From: Actinomycetes bacterium
GTDB lineage: Bacteria; Actinomycetota; Acidimicrobiia; Acidimicrobiales; SZUA-35
DNA: 64,000 nt
Direction: 5' to 3'
Assembly: GCA_024280015.1 (NCBI GenBank)
Contig: JAJRQY010000133.1
Location: forward strand, 57,968 to 121,967
Positions 8,779 to 16,515 of this stretch are shown piece by piece. The notes beneath the pieces were generated by a model. The model had not been told where the DNA came from and ran no database searches. It saw only the letters and a list, made by a program, of their open reading frames with translations. Position 1 is the first letter of the stretch; each line of letters begins with the position of its first letter. The position numbers were made by a program, and so were the translations under genes.

Positions 8779-8792
8779 GTACAGAGCTGTAC
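8779..8792. promoter_or_regulatory. inverted repeat upstream of vapBC, probable autoregulatory operator
   Basis: GTACAG-AG-CTGTAC is a perfect 6-base-arm palindrome 20 bases upstream of the vapB start. Just beyond it, two 10-base direct repeats begin TGTCCAGT (8799-8808 and 8809-8818). Position and symmetry fit a toxin-antitoxin operator. Confidence 0.6.
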
Positions 8793-8820
8793 GCTATCTG
8801 TCCAGTCGTGTCCAGTTGTG

Positions 8821-8844
8821 CTGGCCGTCCTTTCGGACGGCCAG
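8821..8844. terminator. perfect 10-bp stem hairpin between vapBC promoter and the downstream gene
   Basis: CTGGCCGTCC and GGACGGCCAG pair perfectly around the loop TTTC. It lies 36 bases after the stop of the disrupted monooxygenase-like gene on the minus strand, where a terminator would be expected. No U-tract follows on either strand, so termination is uncertain. Confidence 0.4.
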
Positions 8845-8879
8845 CAAGAAGTAGGGCCGCCCATCGTCGTGGCATCGGT

Positions 8880-9198
8880 TCAGTCGTCCAAGACTGTCAA
8901 TATGGTTGCTTCGTAGTGATGCACCGACCGATCGGGCACCAGGCCAAACTCCTCATCGCCGGGATACAGAACCGCAATCTCTGGATCAGACCCGGCAAAG
9001 GCTTCGATGGCTTCCCATGAGACCCACTTCGAAGTTAATACGAAGTAGGTCCACTCCAAATCCCGTCGGGTCCAGAGCTCATGACCGAGGCACCCCATCA
9101 TGGTCTTCGTAGTCCTCGATACCGGTTCGGCGAAGGTGTTGCACGAACCCCTCTTCGTGGTCCAGTGGTGTCTTGGCCAACCAGGTCCGAACGATCAC
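8880..9198 (-). pseudogene. antibiotic-biosynthesis-monooxygenase (ABM)-like protein gene with a frameshift
   Basis: Reading from a GTG at 9198, one frame gives VIVRTWLAKTPLDHEEGFVQHLRRTGIEDYEDHDG and then stops at 9079. The next frame continues CLGHELWTRRDLEWTYFVLTSKWVSWEAIEAFAGSD...SVHHYEATI to a stop at 8880. Together these make a single ABM-like fold of about 105 residues, with the two halves in different frames. Removing one G from the run of four G around 9095-9098 would restore one frame. The family includes small heme-degrading or quinone monooxygenases, but many members have no known role. Either the gene is broken or the homopolymer length is wrong. Confidence 0.7.
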
Positions 9199-9241
9199 AA
9201 GACAATCTTAGCGATGCAATGCTCGGCGCTGGCCGGCCAAT

Positions 9242-9271
9242 CAAGCAGCAACTATTGACAGCTGCCGCTTG
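9242..9271 (-). other. 11-bp stem hairpin immediately after the ArsI-like gene's TGA
   Basis: In the minus-strand RNA, CAAGCGGCAGC (+8 to +18 after the UGA) pairs with GUUGCUGCUUG (+27 to +37), with two G-U pairs, around the loop UGUCAAUA. It could be a terminator without a U-tract or a SECIS-like structure, since the loop starts 19 nt after the UGA and has G as its second base. Confidence 0.5.
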
Positions 9272-9278
9272 GACTCGA

Positions 9279-9788
9279 TCAGCATCCACACCCTGAAGAA
9301 GCAGTCTCATCATCAGCAGCCTTGCTCGCCGCAACACTGGACTCGACCCCGTCACCTTCCGAGTTGCCAAATCCGGTGCAGCACACACCATCCTCATTGG
9401 TGGCGTTCTCGGGATTCTCATCCAAGACCGTATAGAACTCCCACATTCCGATCGGCACCTCAGGGGCTTGCACATAGACCTTGTCCTGGATGGCGTGACA
9501 GCAGGCCTCTTGGGTCGAGACCTTGGTTGTGAGTCCTCGCTCAGCAAAAGCAGAGGTTGCGGCCTCCACCGCAGCACTGTCAGTGAGTTCGACACCAAGG
9601 TGGTTGAGCGCTCCATCGGAGTCTGGGTTCTCCAGGAGGACCAGCTTGAGGGGCGGATCGGCAATGGCGAAGTTGGCATAGCCTGGGCGAACCTTGCTTG
9701 GCTCTGTGTCGAAGAGTTGGCTGTAGAATTTGGTTGCAGATTCAACGTCATTAACGTTGAGAGCAAGTTGTAGTCGGCTGGTGTTCAT
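9279..9788 (-). CDS. ArsI/CadI-like vicinal-oxygen-chelate dioxygenase
   Basis: A 169-residue VOC-fold protein. RLQLALNVNDVESATKFYSQLF, GYANFAIADPPLKLVLLE and LNHLGVEL match mycobacterial CadI and the C-As lyase ArsI. The vicinal pair Cys96-Cys97 (EACCHAIQDKVYV) corresponds to the organoarsenical-binding pair of ArsI. A second pair Cys136-Cys137 and a CGC tail add further metal-binding potential. ArsI cleaves trivalent methylated arsenicals, while CadI was named for cadmium induction. A good ribosome site (AAGGAG, 8 bases upstream) fits the ATG. The gene is divergent from an ECF sigma factor with a similar Cys-rich tail. The frame stays open for eight codons past the TGA, including one Cys codon. 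Confidence 0.85.
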   Translation of the reverse strand: MNTSRLQLALNVNDVESATKFYSQLFDTEPSKVRPGYANFAIADPPLKLVLLENPDSDGALNHLGVELTDSAAVEAATSAFAERGLTTKVSTQEACCHAIQDKVYVQAPEVPIGMWEFYTVLDENPENATNEDGVCCTGFGNSEGDGVESSVAASKAADDETASSGCGC

Positions 9789-9929
9789 CTTTGTTCTCCT
9801 TGGTGGAAAGTTGGTTGCCCTTCATGACGAGCTCGACGAGCAAAGGACGCAGTGTGGGATCAAATGCATCCATCGAGGTCCTTCGTCGTCAGCTAGTTAG
9901 ACAAGACCGCCACCACCAAGGAGCAGCCA

Positions 9930-10514
9930 GTGCCAGCCTCAACGGCAACCAGCCAACAAGGTGAGATTCCCGACCTCAGCGCAGCTTGGACGACCACCGC
10001 CGCCGAACTTGTTGCCTTCGTTCGTCGCCGAGTTGAAAGCAGTGAGGTGGCCGAAGACATTGTGCAAGACGTGTTGGAGAAGCTGCAGCGGGCCGAGCAA
10101 GGCGAAATCTCCAATCCCCAAGCTTGGCTCTATCGGGCCGCTCGCAACGCAACCATTGATCACTACCGAACCCGTCGTCAGCATGATCCAGTTAGTCCTG
10201 ATCAGGTTGATGAACGCAACCTAGAAAGCAATGCACCCAATGTGGCAACCCGGGAGTTGGCTCAGTGTCTGCGGCCCATGATTGCCCAACTACCAAACAA
10301 GTACCGGGATGCGCTCACCCTGGTTGACCTTGAAGGACTGACCAATGCCGCGGCGGCAGAATCTGAAGGAGTTTCTGTTTCCGGAATGAAGTCTCGGGTG
10401 CAGCGCGGACGAAGCAAGCTCGGCCAGCAATTGACTGCATGCTGTTCGGTAACCCTGTCTCAGTCGGGCGCCATTGATGACTACGCGCCGTCTGACTCGT
10501 GCGGGTGTGGTTAG
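9930..10514 (+). CDS. ECF-type RNA polymerase sigma factor (SigZ-like) with Cys-rich C-terminus
   Basis: A 194-residue sigma-70 protein starting at GTG after AAGGAG. Region 2 covers about residues 20-80 (VESSEVAEDIVQDVLEKLQRA...QAWLYRAARNATIDHYR). Region 4 covers about 110-165 (LPNKYRDALTLVDLEGLTNAAAAESEGVSVSGMKSRVQRGR). It ends with CCS and a terminal DSCGCG. No anti-sigma gene is adjacent, as is usual for SigZ-type factors. It is divergent from the ArsI-like gene. Direct sensing of a thiophilic metal through the Cys tail is possible but unproven. Confidence 0.87.
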   Translation: MPASTATSQQGEIPDLSAAWTTTAAELVAFVRRRVESSEVAEDIVQDVLEKLQRAEQGEISNPQAWLYRAARNATIDHYRTRRQHDPVSPDQVDERNLESNAPNVATRELAQCLRPMIAQLPNKYRDALTLVDLEGLTNAAAAESEGVSVSGMKSRVQRGRSKLGQQLTACCSVTLSQSGAIDDYAPSDSCGCG

Positions 10515-10619
10515 AGGCATCGGAAGTGAGGTGGCGAGAAGCACAGCCTTGAGAAGTAGAGCATTAGGAAGTATCGACTGGCGCGGCATGGCCAGCTCGC
10601 CCACACTGTTCTGATGGCT

Positions 10620-10687
10620 GTGATTCAAGTGACCGTGTGATTCAAGTGACTGTGTGGTTCCAATGACTGTGTGGTTCCAATGACGAT
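10620..10687 (+). repeat. four tandem 17-bp repeats overlapping the DUF2087 gene start
   Basis: Four consecutive 17-base units begin GTGATTCAAGTGACC (twice) and GTGGTTCCAATGACT (twice, the last ending GAT). The array ends inside the start region of the next gene, so each unit offers a GTG and the last two an ATG. Copy-number change would shift the distance between any promoter and the start codon. Confidence 0.9.
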
Positions 10688-11231
10688 GAGTGCCAGCAAG
10701 CTGGTTGGCCTGATGGCCGAACCCGAACGGCGACGGGTAATCGCCGCCCTGATCCTGTCTTGTGGAGACCTCGACTATCTCGTATCTACGACCGGTCTTG
10801 ATCTACGCCAGGTCGTTGCTGCACTGGAGCGTCTCACCACCGCTGAACTGGTCGAAGTCGGAGCCGACGGCAGCTACGTCTTGTTGGAAGAAACCTTCAA
10901 GCTGGTAGCGCGGTCATCTCAACAACAACCGAACCCTGGCCATGAACAGTCACAAATAGCACCCGACGAACAGGTCCTCAATCGATCAATCGTCGATGGT
11001 CGCCTAGTCCAGCTTCCCCGAAAACGATCGAAGCGATTGGTGGTACTGGACTACTTCGCCCAACTATTCGAGCCTGGGTCCCACTATTCCGAACGCCAGG
11101 TCAACGCCACCTTGCGAGCCTTCGACGATGACGTGGCGACCCTGCGTCGTTACCTAGTGGACGAGGGGTTCCTTGATCGGGCCGATGGTTCGTACTGGCG
11201 CTCCGGGGGAACCGTACAAGCCTCCTCCTAA
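10680..11231 (+). CDS. DUF2087 domain protein with N-terminal HTH
   Basis: About 183 residues from the ATG at 10680; GTG at 10671 and ATG at 10686 are also in frame. The first 75 residues look like an ArsR-like winged helix (LMAEPERRRVIAALILSCGDLDYLVSTTGLDLRQVVAALERL). The C-terminal 70 residues match DUF2087 (KRLVVLDYFAQLFEPGSHYSERQVNATLRAFDDDVATLRRYLVDEGFLDR). These proteins are thought to be regulators, with no established ligand. It lies downstream of the ECF sigma factor on the same strand but separated by the repeat array. It converges with the amidohydrolase gene. Confidence 0.82.
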   Translation: MTMSASKLVGLMAEPERRRVIAALILSCGDLDYLVSTTGLDLRQVVAALERLTTAELVEVGADGSYVLLEETFKLVARSSQQQPNPGHEQSQIAPDEQVLNRSIVDGRLVQLPRKRSKRLVVLDYFAQLFEPGSHYSERQVNATLRAFDDDVATLRRYLVDEGFLDRADGSYWRSGGTVQASS

Positions 11232-11262
11232 AACAAGGATCTCGTGAAGCGCTCCTTTCCGA

Positions 11263-13155
11263 TCAGGCAACAAGACCGGCCTGATAGGCGACCCGAAGCA
11301 GTCGGGCTGAAACCGAGCAAGCACAACCGGAGTGAGCAGAGTCGCCACACCCAATGTCGTCACACCCAATACTGTGGCCGGGTCCGGCTGTTGGCCCATC
11401 AGCGCCGGTAACTGAGGCCAGACCAAGGCGCCGAGCACGGGTAGCAGCACTGGTCGGGAACCATCGTCCTTCAAACATCGAACCCATCACGGCCACCCGA
11501 GCAATATCCGCTGGGTCAACCTGGCGGGGATCATCAGCAACGATGGTGAAGCTGGCCAGCTTCCCGACCTCGATGGTGCCAAGCTCATCTTCTCGTCGCC
11601 ATGACCGGGCCGCTTCGATGGTGACTGCTCGAAGACCGTCCTCAACTGAGATGCGCTGTTCGGGTCCAGCAACCCGCCCCGATTGGGTGAATCGATTGAC
11701 GGCGAACCCGACCATGGCCAGCGGATCACTTGGACCCATGGGCAGGTCAGAATGAAACGACAGTGAGATGTTGTGTCGCAGGACTGATTGGGAGCGCACC
11801 ATCGCATCGGCTCGATCTGAGCCAAGTCCGACCTCGCTGTACTTGTCGGCGAAGCCGACCGGGTAGTAGGGGTTGGCACTAACGATGGCTCCGAGCTCGG
11901 CGATCCGCTCAACCTGATCCTCGGTCGAGTTGGCAAAGTGGACAATGACGGACCGATGATCTTCGCGTGGCGTCTCCGTCAGACGTCGCTCCAGCATGTC
12001 AAGCACCGCATCCAACCCCAAGTCTCCGTTGACGTGGATGTGGAGCTGATAGCCCGCTTCCCAATACAGCTTTGACTGTTCTTCCAAGACTTCGGGGGTC
12101 ATGATCCACTCGCCATGATGGTCCGGATCAGGTTGACCATCACGGTCCAAGTAGCCGTCACGCATCTGCATCAGCTGAGAAATGATCGCCCCATCAGCAA
12201 ACAACTTGACCTGATCAGGCAGGAAGCGAACCTTGCCCTCTGGTCGATGATTGATCTGGCTCTTGGCATCGGCCAGCGCCTCCTCAGCGCTCAAACCAGA
12301 AGCCACCTGCTGGCGGGCGTCAACCAGGAAGGTGCTGGACAGTGGCGTGTCCTCACTCCCAAGAATTCGGTCGTACATCTCCCACATGCCAGGGAAGAAG
12401 ACGGCACCAGGCTCGTTGAAAGCCGTGACACCGTTCTGATGCAGATAGGACACCAGCTGCTTCAACCCGGCCTCGATCCGGTCAGGACGCATGAAGGCTG
12501 GCGCCAACACAGGAAGCAGCGCAGCAAAGAACCCATTCTCCCAGAAATGTCCAGCGGCAACATCCAACTGGCCAGCGTGGTCAGAACTTGCCATAGATTC
12601 AATGGTGATACCCAACCGGTCCAGGGCGGCGGTGTTCAGGTAGAACTCATGACAAGAACGTTGCCAGATGCCGATTGGACGAGTGGTACTGACCGTGTCG
12701 AGGATCTCTCGGCTGAGCGGCCCATGCCAAAGCGAGTGATAGCCCCAAGAGAACAACCACTCCCCCGGATCCTCCAGCGCCCTGTCGGCCTGACCAAGCT
12801 TGGCCAGATAGTCCTCAGCACTTCTGGCCGCCGGAAAGCTCTGCTCGGGAAGGATCCAATCCTCGATGGCAATCACCGCCGTCGACAAGGTCATGGCGCC
12901 CAAGAAGGGATGAAGGTGCTGATCGATCAGTCCTGGCAGGACAACATGCTCGGCGAAGGTGTCGTCGAATCTGATCGTTTCATCGTTGAACTGGACGTCA
13001 GCAGCCAACCCGGCTTGCAGCTCCGCCACTGAGCCAACACCAACAATTCGGTCCCCTCGTACCGCGACCGCCGAGACGGTCGTGTCTTGAGGGTCCAGGG
13101 TGACAATTGCTCGTGCTGGATAGATGGTGATGGTCACTGGTGCTGTTCCGTCCAC
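11263..13155 (-). CDS. YtcJ-type amidohydrolase
   Basis: A 630-residue amidohydrolase, longer than the usual 530-570. The N-terminal metal motif is PGLIDQHLHPF. VKLFADGAI, HIHVNGDLGLDAVL, HSDLPMGPSDP and a C-terminal GTIEVGKLASFTIVADDP follow in the expected order for the YtcJ/AepA-like metal-dependent hydrolase group. The substrate is unknown. The start is ATG 13155 or GTG 13137, the latter giving the more typical VTITIYPARAIVTL. The last 45 residues after the composite domain carry six cysteines (GCDDIGCGDSAHSGCAC), which is not part of the family and could bind metal. Confidence 0.85.
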   Translation of the reverse strand: MDGTAPVTITIYPARAIVTLDPQDTTVSAVAVRGDRIVGVGSVAELQAGLAADVQFNDETIRFDDTFAEHVVLPGLIDQHLHPFLGAMTLSTAVIAIEDWILPEQSFPAARSAEDYLAKLGQADRALEDPGEWLFSWGYHSLWHGPLSREILDTVSTTRPIGIWQRSCHEFYLNTAALDRLGITIESMASSDHAGQLDVAAGHFWENGFFAALLPVLAPAFMRPDRIEAGLKQLVSYLHQNGVTAFNEPGAVFFPGMWEMYDRILGSEDTPLSSTFLVDARQQVASGLSAEEALADAKSQINHRPEGKVRFLPDQVKLFADGAIISQLMQMRDGYLDRDGQPDPDHHGEWIMTPEVLEEQSKLYWEAGYQLHIHVNGDLGLDAVLDMLERRLTETPREDHRSVIVHFANSTEDQVERIAELGAIVSANPYYPVGFADKYSEVGLGSDRADAMVRSQSVLRHNISLSFHSDLPMGPSDPLAMVGFAVNRFTQSGRVAGPEQRISVEDGLRAVTIEAARSWRREDELGTIEVGKLASFTIVADDPRQVDPADIARVAVMGSMFEGRWFPTSAATRARRLGLASVTGADGPTAGPGHSIGCDDIGCGDSAHSGCACSVSARLLRVAYQAGLVA

Positions 13156-13189
13156 TTCATGGTGACGAAGCTACTGCATCAGCCTTGGG

Positions 13190-14917
13190 TCAATCGCTTC
13201 GGCCGCCTCGGCCCGAACCGCCCTTGGATCCGCGATGGGGCTTGCGTCCCGGGCCTGGGTTAGAGGCTGAGCGCGGCTTGCGTCGCTTGTTTTTGGGGCG
13301 AGACTTGCCGGAGCGGTTCGACTTGTTCTTGTCGTCATCACTGGACCGCTTGCCACCCTGCTTCGCGCCGCCGTCGCCCGTCCGGTTCTTGTGCCTCGGC
13401 TTCTTCTTGTCGGACGGCCGATTCTCCTGCTGCCGGCCGTCTTGTTGGCGACCGTCTTGTTGTCGGCTGTCGGAGGATCCTTGACCGGACTCAGATCGGG
13501 TACTTCGTCCACCGTCACCATCACGAGTGTCCTGTTGAGAGCTCTGATTGTGGCTAGATGACCTGCCTGTTGACTTGCCTTGTCCCCCACGGCTGCTCCC
13601 ATTGCCCGAACCGCGACTGCCGCCCTGGCTGCCGCTGCGGCCACCCTTCGCTCCGCCGCGACCGCCGCCTGGCTTACCGCCCTTTCCAGAGCCCTTGCCG
13701 CCGCCACCCTTACCGCTGCCGCCCTTGCGATCGCCGGCAAACACCTTCAGCTCACGGTGAGAGATCTCGGGCATCTCCTCGAAGGGGATCGGAGGCAGAC
13801 CGACGCTCTTCAGCATCTTCATCGCCCCCTTCTTCTGATCAGGGTTGAGATAGGAGACCACAACACCGGCCGCACCGGCGCGTGCGGTACGCCCCGAACG
13901 ATGCACATAGTCCTTGGGATCAGCTGGTGGGTCGTAGTGGATAACACAGGCCACCCCATCAACATGGATACCGCGGGCGGCGACGTCAGTAGCGACCAGA
14001 GCTTGTACCTTGCCCTTGGTGAAGGAATGCAGGGCAGAGTCACGCTGATTCTGCGAGCGCCCACCGTGGATCCAACCCGCCTTGATGCCCGAGCGTTTGA
14101 GTTGACGGGCCACCCGGTCAACTCCGTGACGAGTACGGCAAAAAATGATGGTTGGACCCTGCTCATCGATCAGATCAGCCGAGATGCCAATCTTGGATGA
14201 CTGCTCGGTGAGGATGAAGCGGTGCTCAACCAAGCTGAGGTCTGGTTCGGCCGCACCAACCTGATGGGTTACCGGGTCGTTCTGATAGATGTCGGTGAGG
14301 ACCTTGACTTCCTTGCCCAGCGTGGCTGAGAACATCACGGTCTGCTTGCGAGAGCTGCACATATCCAGAATCTGCTTGACCACGGGCAAGAAACCCATGT
14401 CCGCCATCCGATCAGCTTCATCGATCACCATGAACTCGACCTGGTCCAGGGAGCATTCACCTTGACCAATGAGGTCCAACAATCGGCCAGGGCAAGCCAC
14501 CAACAGGTCAAGGCCTTTGCGTAAGGCTCGGCGCTGGGCATCCATACCGACGCCGCCGTAGACCGCCAGGACCGATCGTCCACGAACTTGGGCCAATGGT
14601 TCAAGCTCACGCCGGATCTGTTCGGCCAGTTCACGGGTCGGCGACAAGATCAAGCCGGTCGGCCGCTTCTTGTTGGCCTTACCGATGCGGGCAACCATGG
14701 GAATACCAAAGGCGAGGGTTTTGCCGGAACCGGTTGGTGCGCGACCTAGTACGTCGCGGCCTTGCAGCGCATCGGGAATACTTGCAAGTTGGATTTCGAA
14801 CGGTGAGGTGATTCCGCGCGAGTCAAGAACGGCCACGAGATCATCGGGCACGCCAAGATCGCCAAAACTGGCATCAGGGTTAGTCATTGCACTTCTACTT
14901 TTCTTCTTCGGGCCCAA
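13190..14917 (-). CDS. DEAD-box RNA helicase with long basic Gly/Arg-rich tail
   Basis: A 575-residue helicase. Motifs are in order: Q motif FGDLGVPDDLVAVLDSRG with downstream Gln, Walker A APTGSGKT, PTRELAEQ, DEAD (VIDEADRM), SAT (FSATLG), and HRSGRTARAG in domain 2. The core ends near residue 390. The remaining 185 residues are disordered and rich in Gly, Ser, Lys, Arg and Gln, with GGKGSGKGG-like repeats, RGG-like elements and three QQDGR units. This fits a RhlE-like RNA chaperone for ribosome assembly or RNA decay, with the tail giving non-specific RNA affinity. It stands alone between the amidohydrolase and Nudix genes. Confidence 0.93.
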   Translation of the reverse strand: MGPKKKSRSAMTNPDASFGDLGVPDDLVAVLDSRGITSPFEIQLASIPDALQGRDVLGRAPTGSGKTLAFGIPMVARIGKANKKRPTGLILSPTRELAEQIRRELEPLAQVRGRSVLAVYGGVGMDAQRRALRKGLDLLVACPGRLLDLIGQGECSLDQVEFMVIDEADRMADMGFLPVVKQILDMCSSRKQTVMFSATLGKEVKVLTDIYQNDPVTHQVGAAEPDLSLVEHRFILTEQSSKIGISADLIDEQGPTIIFCRTRHGVDRVARQLKRSGIKAGWIHGGRSQNQRDSALHSFTKGKVQALVATDVAARGIHVDGVACVIHYDPPADPKDYVHRSGRTARAGAAGVVVSYLNPDQKKGAMKMLKSVGLPPIPFEEMPEISHRELKVFAGDRKGGSGKGGGGKGSGKGGKPGGGRGGAKGGRSGSQGGSRGSGNGSSRGGQGKSTGRSSSHNQSSQQDTRDGDGGRSTRSESGQGSSDSRQQDGRQQDGRQQENRPSDKKKPRHKNRTGDGGAKQGGKRSSDDDKNKSNRSGKSRPKNKRRKPRSASNPGPGRKPHRGSKGGSGRGGRSD

Positions 14918-15001
14918 ACCCCGGAATGGGCACGAGCAACCGGAGCAGGCTAGCGGGAATCCGCCGCGATGGGCTCGCGAGCGGCCGATGGCACATCTGC
15001 C

Positions 15002-15724
15002 TCAGTTGTTGGAGGTTGTTCGTTGGTACTCCCATCGGCCTGGGTGGAGAAGGAGTCGATGGCGTTCCCCTGGGGCTTCGGGGTCACCAGATTCATAGCC
15101 AGCATCACCATGCCAGCAGGCGATTCGAGGGTCCGCGGCGTTCATCAATCGAGTCGAGTAATGCTGCGGTTGGCGGGAGCGGGCCCATGCCAATGCGTCA
15201 TCAACCCGTTGGTGGAGGGCGAGTTCGTGCAGGGTAACGAAGGTTGGCGGCACGATCTCGATCTCGCCCCGGTCGCGCCGGTCCAGGGCTTCCTGGGGTT
15301 GCAGCCAGGCGTGGTCCTTGATCTCACCGTCGTCGATGGTGACTTCGCCCAAGGGGGCGCGGGCAGCAAAGAACCAGGTCCGAAATCGACGCCGTGGGCC
15401 ACCGGTTGGAACCGCTGGGGTCATCGGGGGTTGCCAATGGTTCCATGCCACCAGTGATTTGGGATCAAGTACGAGGTTGGATTCTTCGTGGGCCTCCCGA
15501 GCAGCAGCAAGTCGAGCGGAAGCGAGATCATCGCCTTCAATAATCTCATGAGGGTCGACTCGACCGCCGGGGAATACCCACATCCCAGCAAAGGCAATCT
15601 TGGAGTTACGACGCAACATCAAGACTTCCAGGGAGTCCTGTCCGTCCCGTAGAAGAAGGACCGTAGAAGAAGGAATCAGCTCTGCTGAAGGCTCGGTCGA
15701 AGACGAAAGGGGCTCATTGCTCAT
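15002..15724 (-). CDS. Nudix hydrolase
   Basis: A 240-residue protein with an N-terminal Nudix fold. EVLMLRRNSKIAFAGMWVFPGGRVDPHE is followed by the catalytic helix AAREAHEESNLVLD, a somewhat altered Nudix box (AxREAxEES rather than REAxEExG). The C-terminal half (LHQRVDDALAWARSRQPQHYSTRLMNAADPRIACWHGDAGYESGDPE) resembles the acyl-CoA diphosphatase NUDT19/NudL-type group. It should hydrolyse a nucleoside-diphosphate-linked compound, possibly a CoA derivative. Confidence 0.82.
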   Translation of the reverse strand: MSNEPLSSSTEPSAELIPSSTVLLLRDGQDSLEVLMLRRNSKIAFAGMWVFPGGRVDPHEIIEGDDLASARLAAAREAHEESNLVLDPKSLVAWNHWQPPMTPAVPTGGPRRRFRTWFFAARAPLGEVTIDDGEIKDHAWLQPQEALDRRDRGEIEIVPPTFVTLHELALHQRVDDALAWARSRQPQHYSTRLMNAADPRIACWHGDAGYESGDPEAPGERHRLLLHPGRWEYQRTTSNN

Positions 15725-15829
15725 GCCCCCAAGCTAGAAGGCGAGGACACCACGGATCGAATCGGACCCTCGCCACTCCCTAGATTCGGCCAAGCCCAAC
15801 TCTCCACCACCTACCAATTGGAGTTGGAC

Positions 15830-16390
15830 CTAGGGCTTTCGTCCGGTGTAGGCAATGAACCGGTCAGCCGATGAGGCCACCTCACTCACCTCAATCGGTT
15901 CTTGCATAGCCCCCGGGCCACGCAGGGCCTCACCCGCTGCCTTGAGGATGAGCAGTCCCTTGCGAGACAGATCCTCCGGTAAGACGGCCTCAATTCCGAC
16001 AGCGTTGGCAATGTCCCAAGCATGAGTCAGTGGATCGGCAAAGAAGGATCCCAGAGCTTCATCCACGGTCATCTCACCAAACGGAGTGGTGATTCGCCTC
16101 TCGAGGACTCCCCTCTCATCCAGCGCTGCCAGCAGTTCGTCCATGGCCTCAGTCCAGGTCGTCATCGGGTCCATCCCAACCACCGACAACTGCAAGTCAT
16201 CCTCGGGTTCCTTGATACCCCGGATGGCAGAAGACATGTGCCGGACCCCCCAGATCACATGCCCCAGCGTCTCCTTGGCGCTCCAGTCCGGGTTGGGTGA
16301 CTGGTTGTCCCAGTCCTTGTCCGCGACCCGGCGTACCACGCCGTCCACGGTGTAGAGGGACTTGACATAGTCTCGCAGATTCCGGCTCAT
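15830..16390 (-). CDS. TIGR03086-like (mycothiol-dependent maleylpyruvate isomerase/DinB superfamily) protein
   Basis: A 186-residue helical-bundle protein when begun at the ATG at 16390 (MSRNLRDYVKSLYTVDGVV). The family pattern is visible: DKDWDNQSPNPDWSAKETLGHVIWGVRHM near the N-terminus and a second His-containing helix FADPLTHAWDIANAVG near residue 140. These give the three metal-ligand positions of the fold. Actinobacterial members use mycothiol in thiol-transfer reactions, but most have no assigned substrate. It is divergent from the TetR gene at 16516. Confidence 0.78.
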   Translation of the reverse strand: MSRNLRDYVKSLYTVDGVVRRVADKDWDNQSPNPDWSAKETLGHVIWGVRHMSSAIRGIKEPEDDLQLSVVGMDPMTTWTEAMDELLAALDERGVLERRITTPFGEMTVDEALGSFFADPLTHAWDIANAVGIEAVLPEDLSRKGLLILKAAGEALRGPGAMQEPIEVSEVASSADRFIAYTGRKP

Positions 16391-16480
16391 GAAACGATGG
16401 TAGGCCCAACTCCTAAGCCGAGGCTTGCCAAGCAAATCTGCAGGCAAGCCGAGGGCCCAAGAACCACTCCAAAATAATAC

Positions 16481-16509
16481 TTGACCGAACGTTCCAGAAT
16501 AGCTATTGT
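16481..16509 (+). promoter_or_regulatory. promoter of the TetR gene with an embedded GAACGTTC palindrome
   Basis: TTGACC (16481-16486) and TATTGT (16504-16509) are separated by 17 bases. GAACGTTC lies within the spacer. Initiation would fall at about the A of the ATG at 16516, suggesting a leaderless message. The palindrome shares its GAAC/GTTC arms with the larger site at 17129-17145, so self-repression is likely. Confidence 0.5.
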
Positions 16510-16515
16510 CATGGC

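Noticed and set aside
8760..8864. Longer start for the antitoxin VapB
   Set aside because: It would place the palindromic operator inside the coding region; ATG 8759 matches the family start.
12115..13032. 305-residue plus-strand open frame
   Set aside because: Antisense shadow of the well-supported YtcJ amidohydrolase gene.
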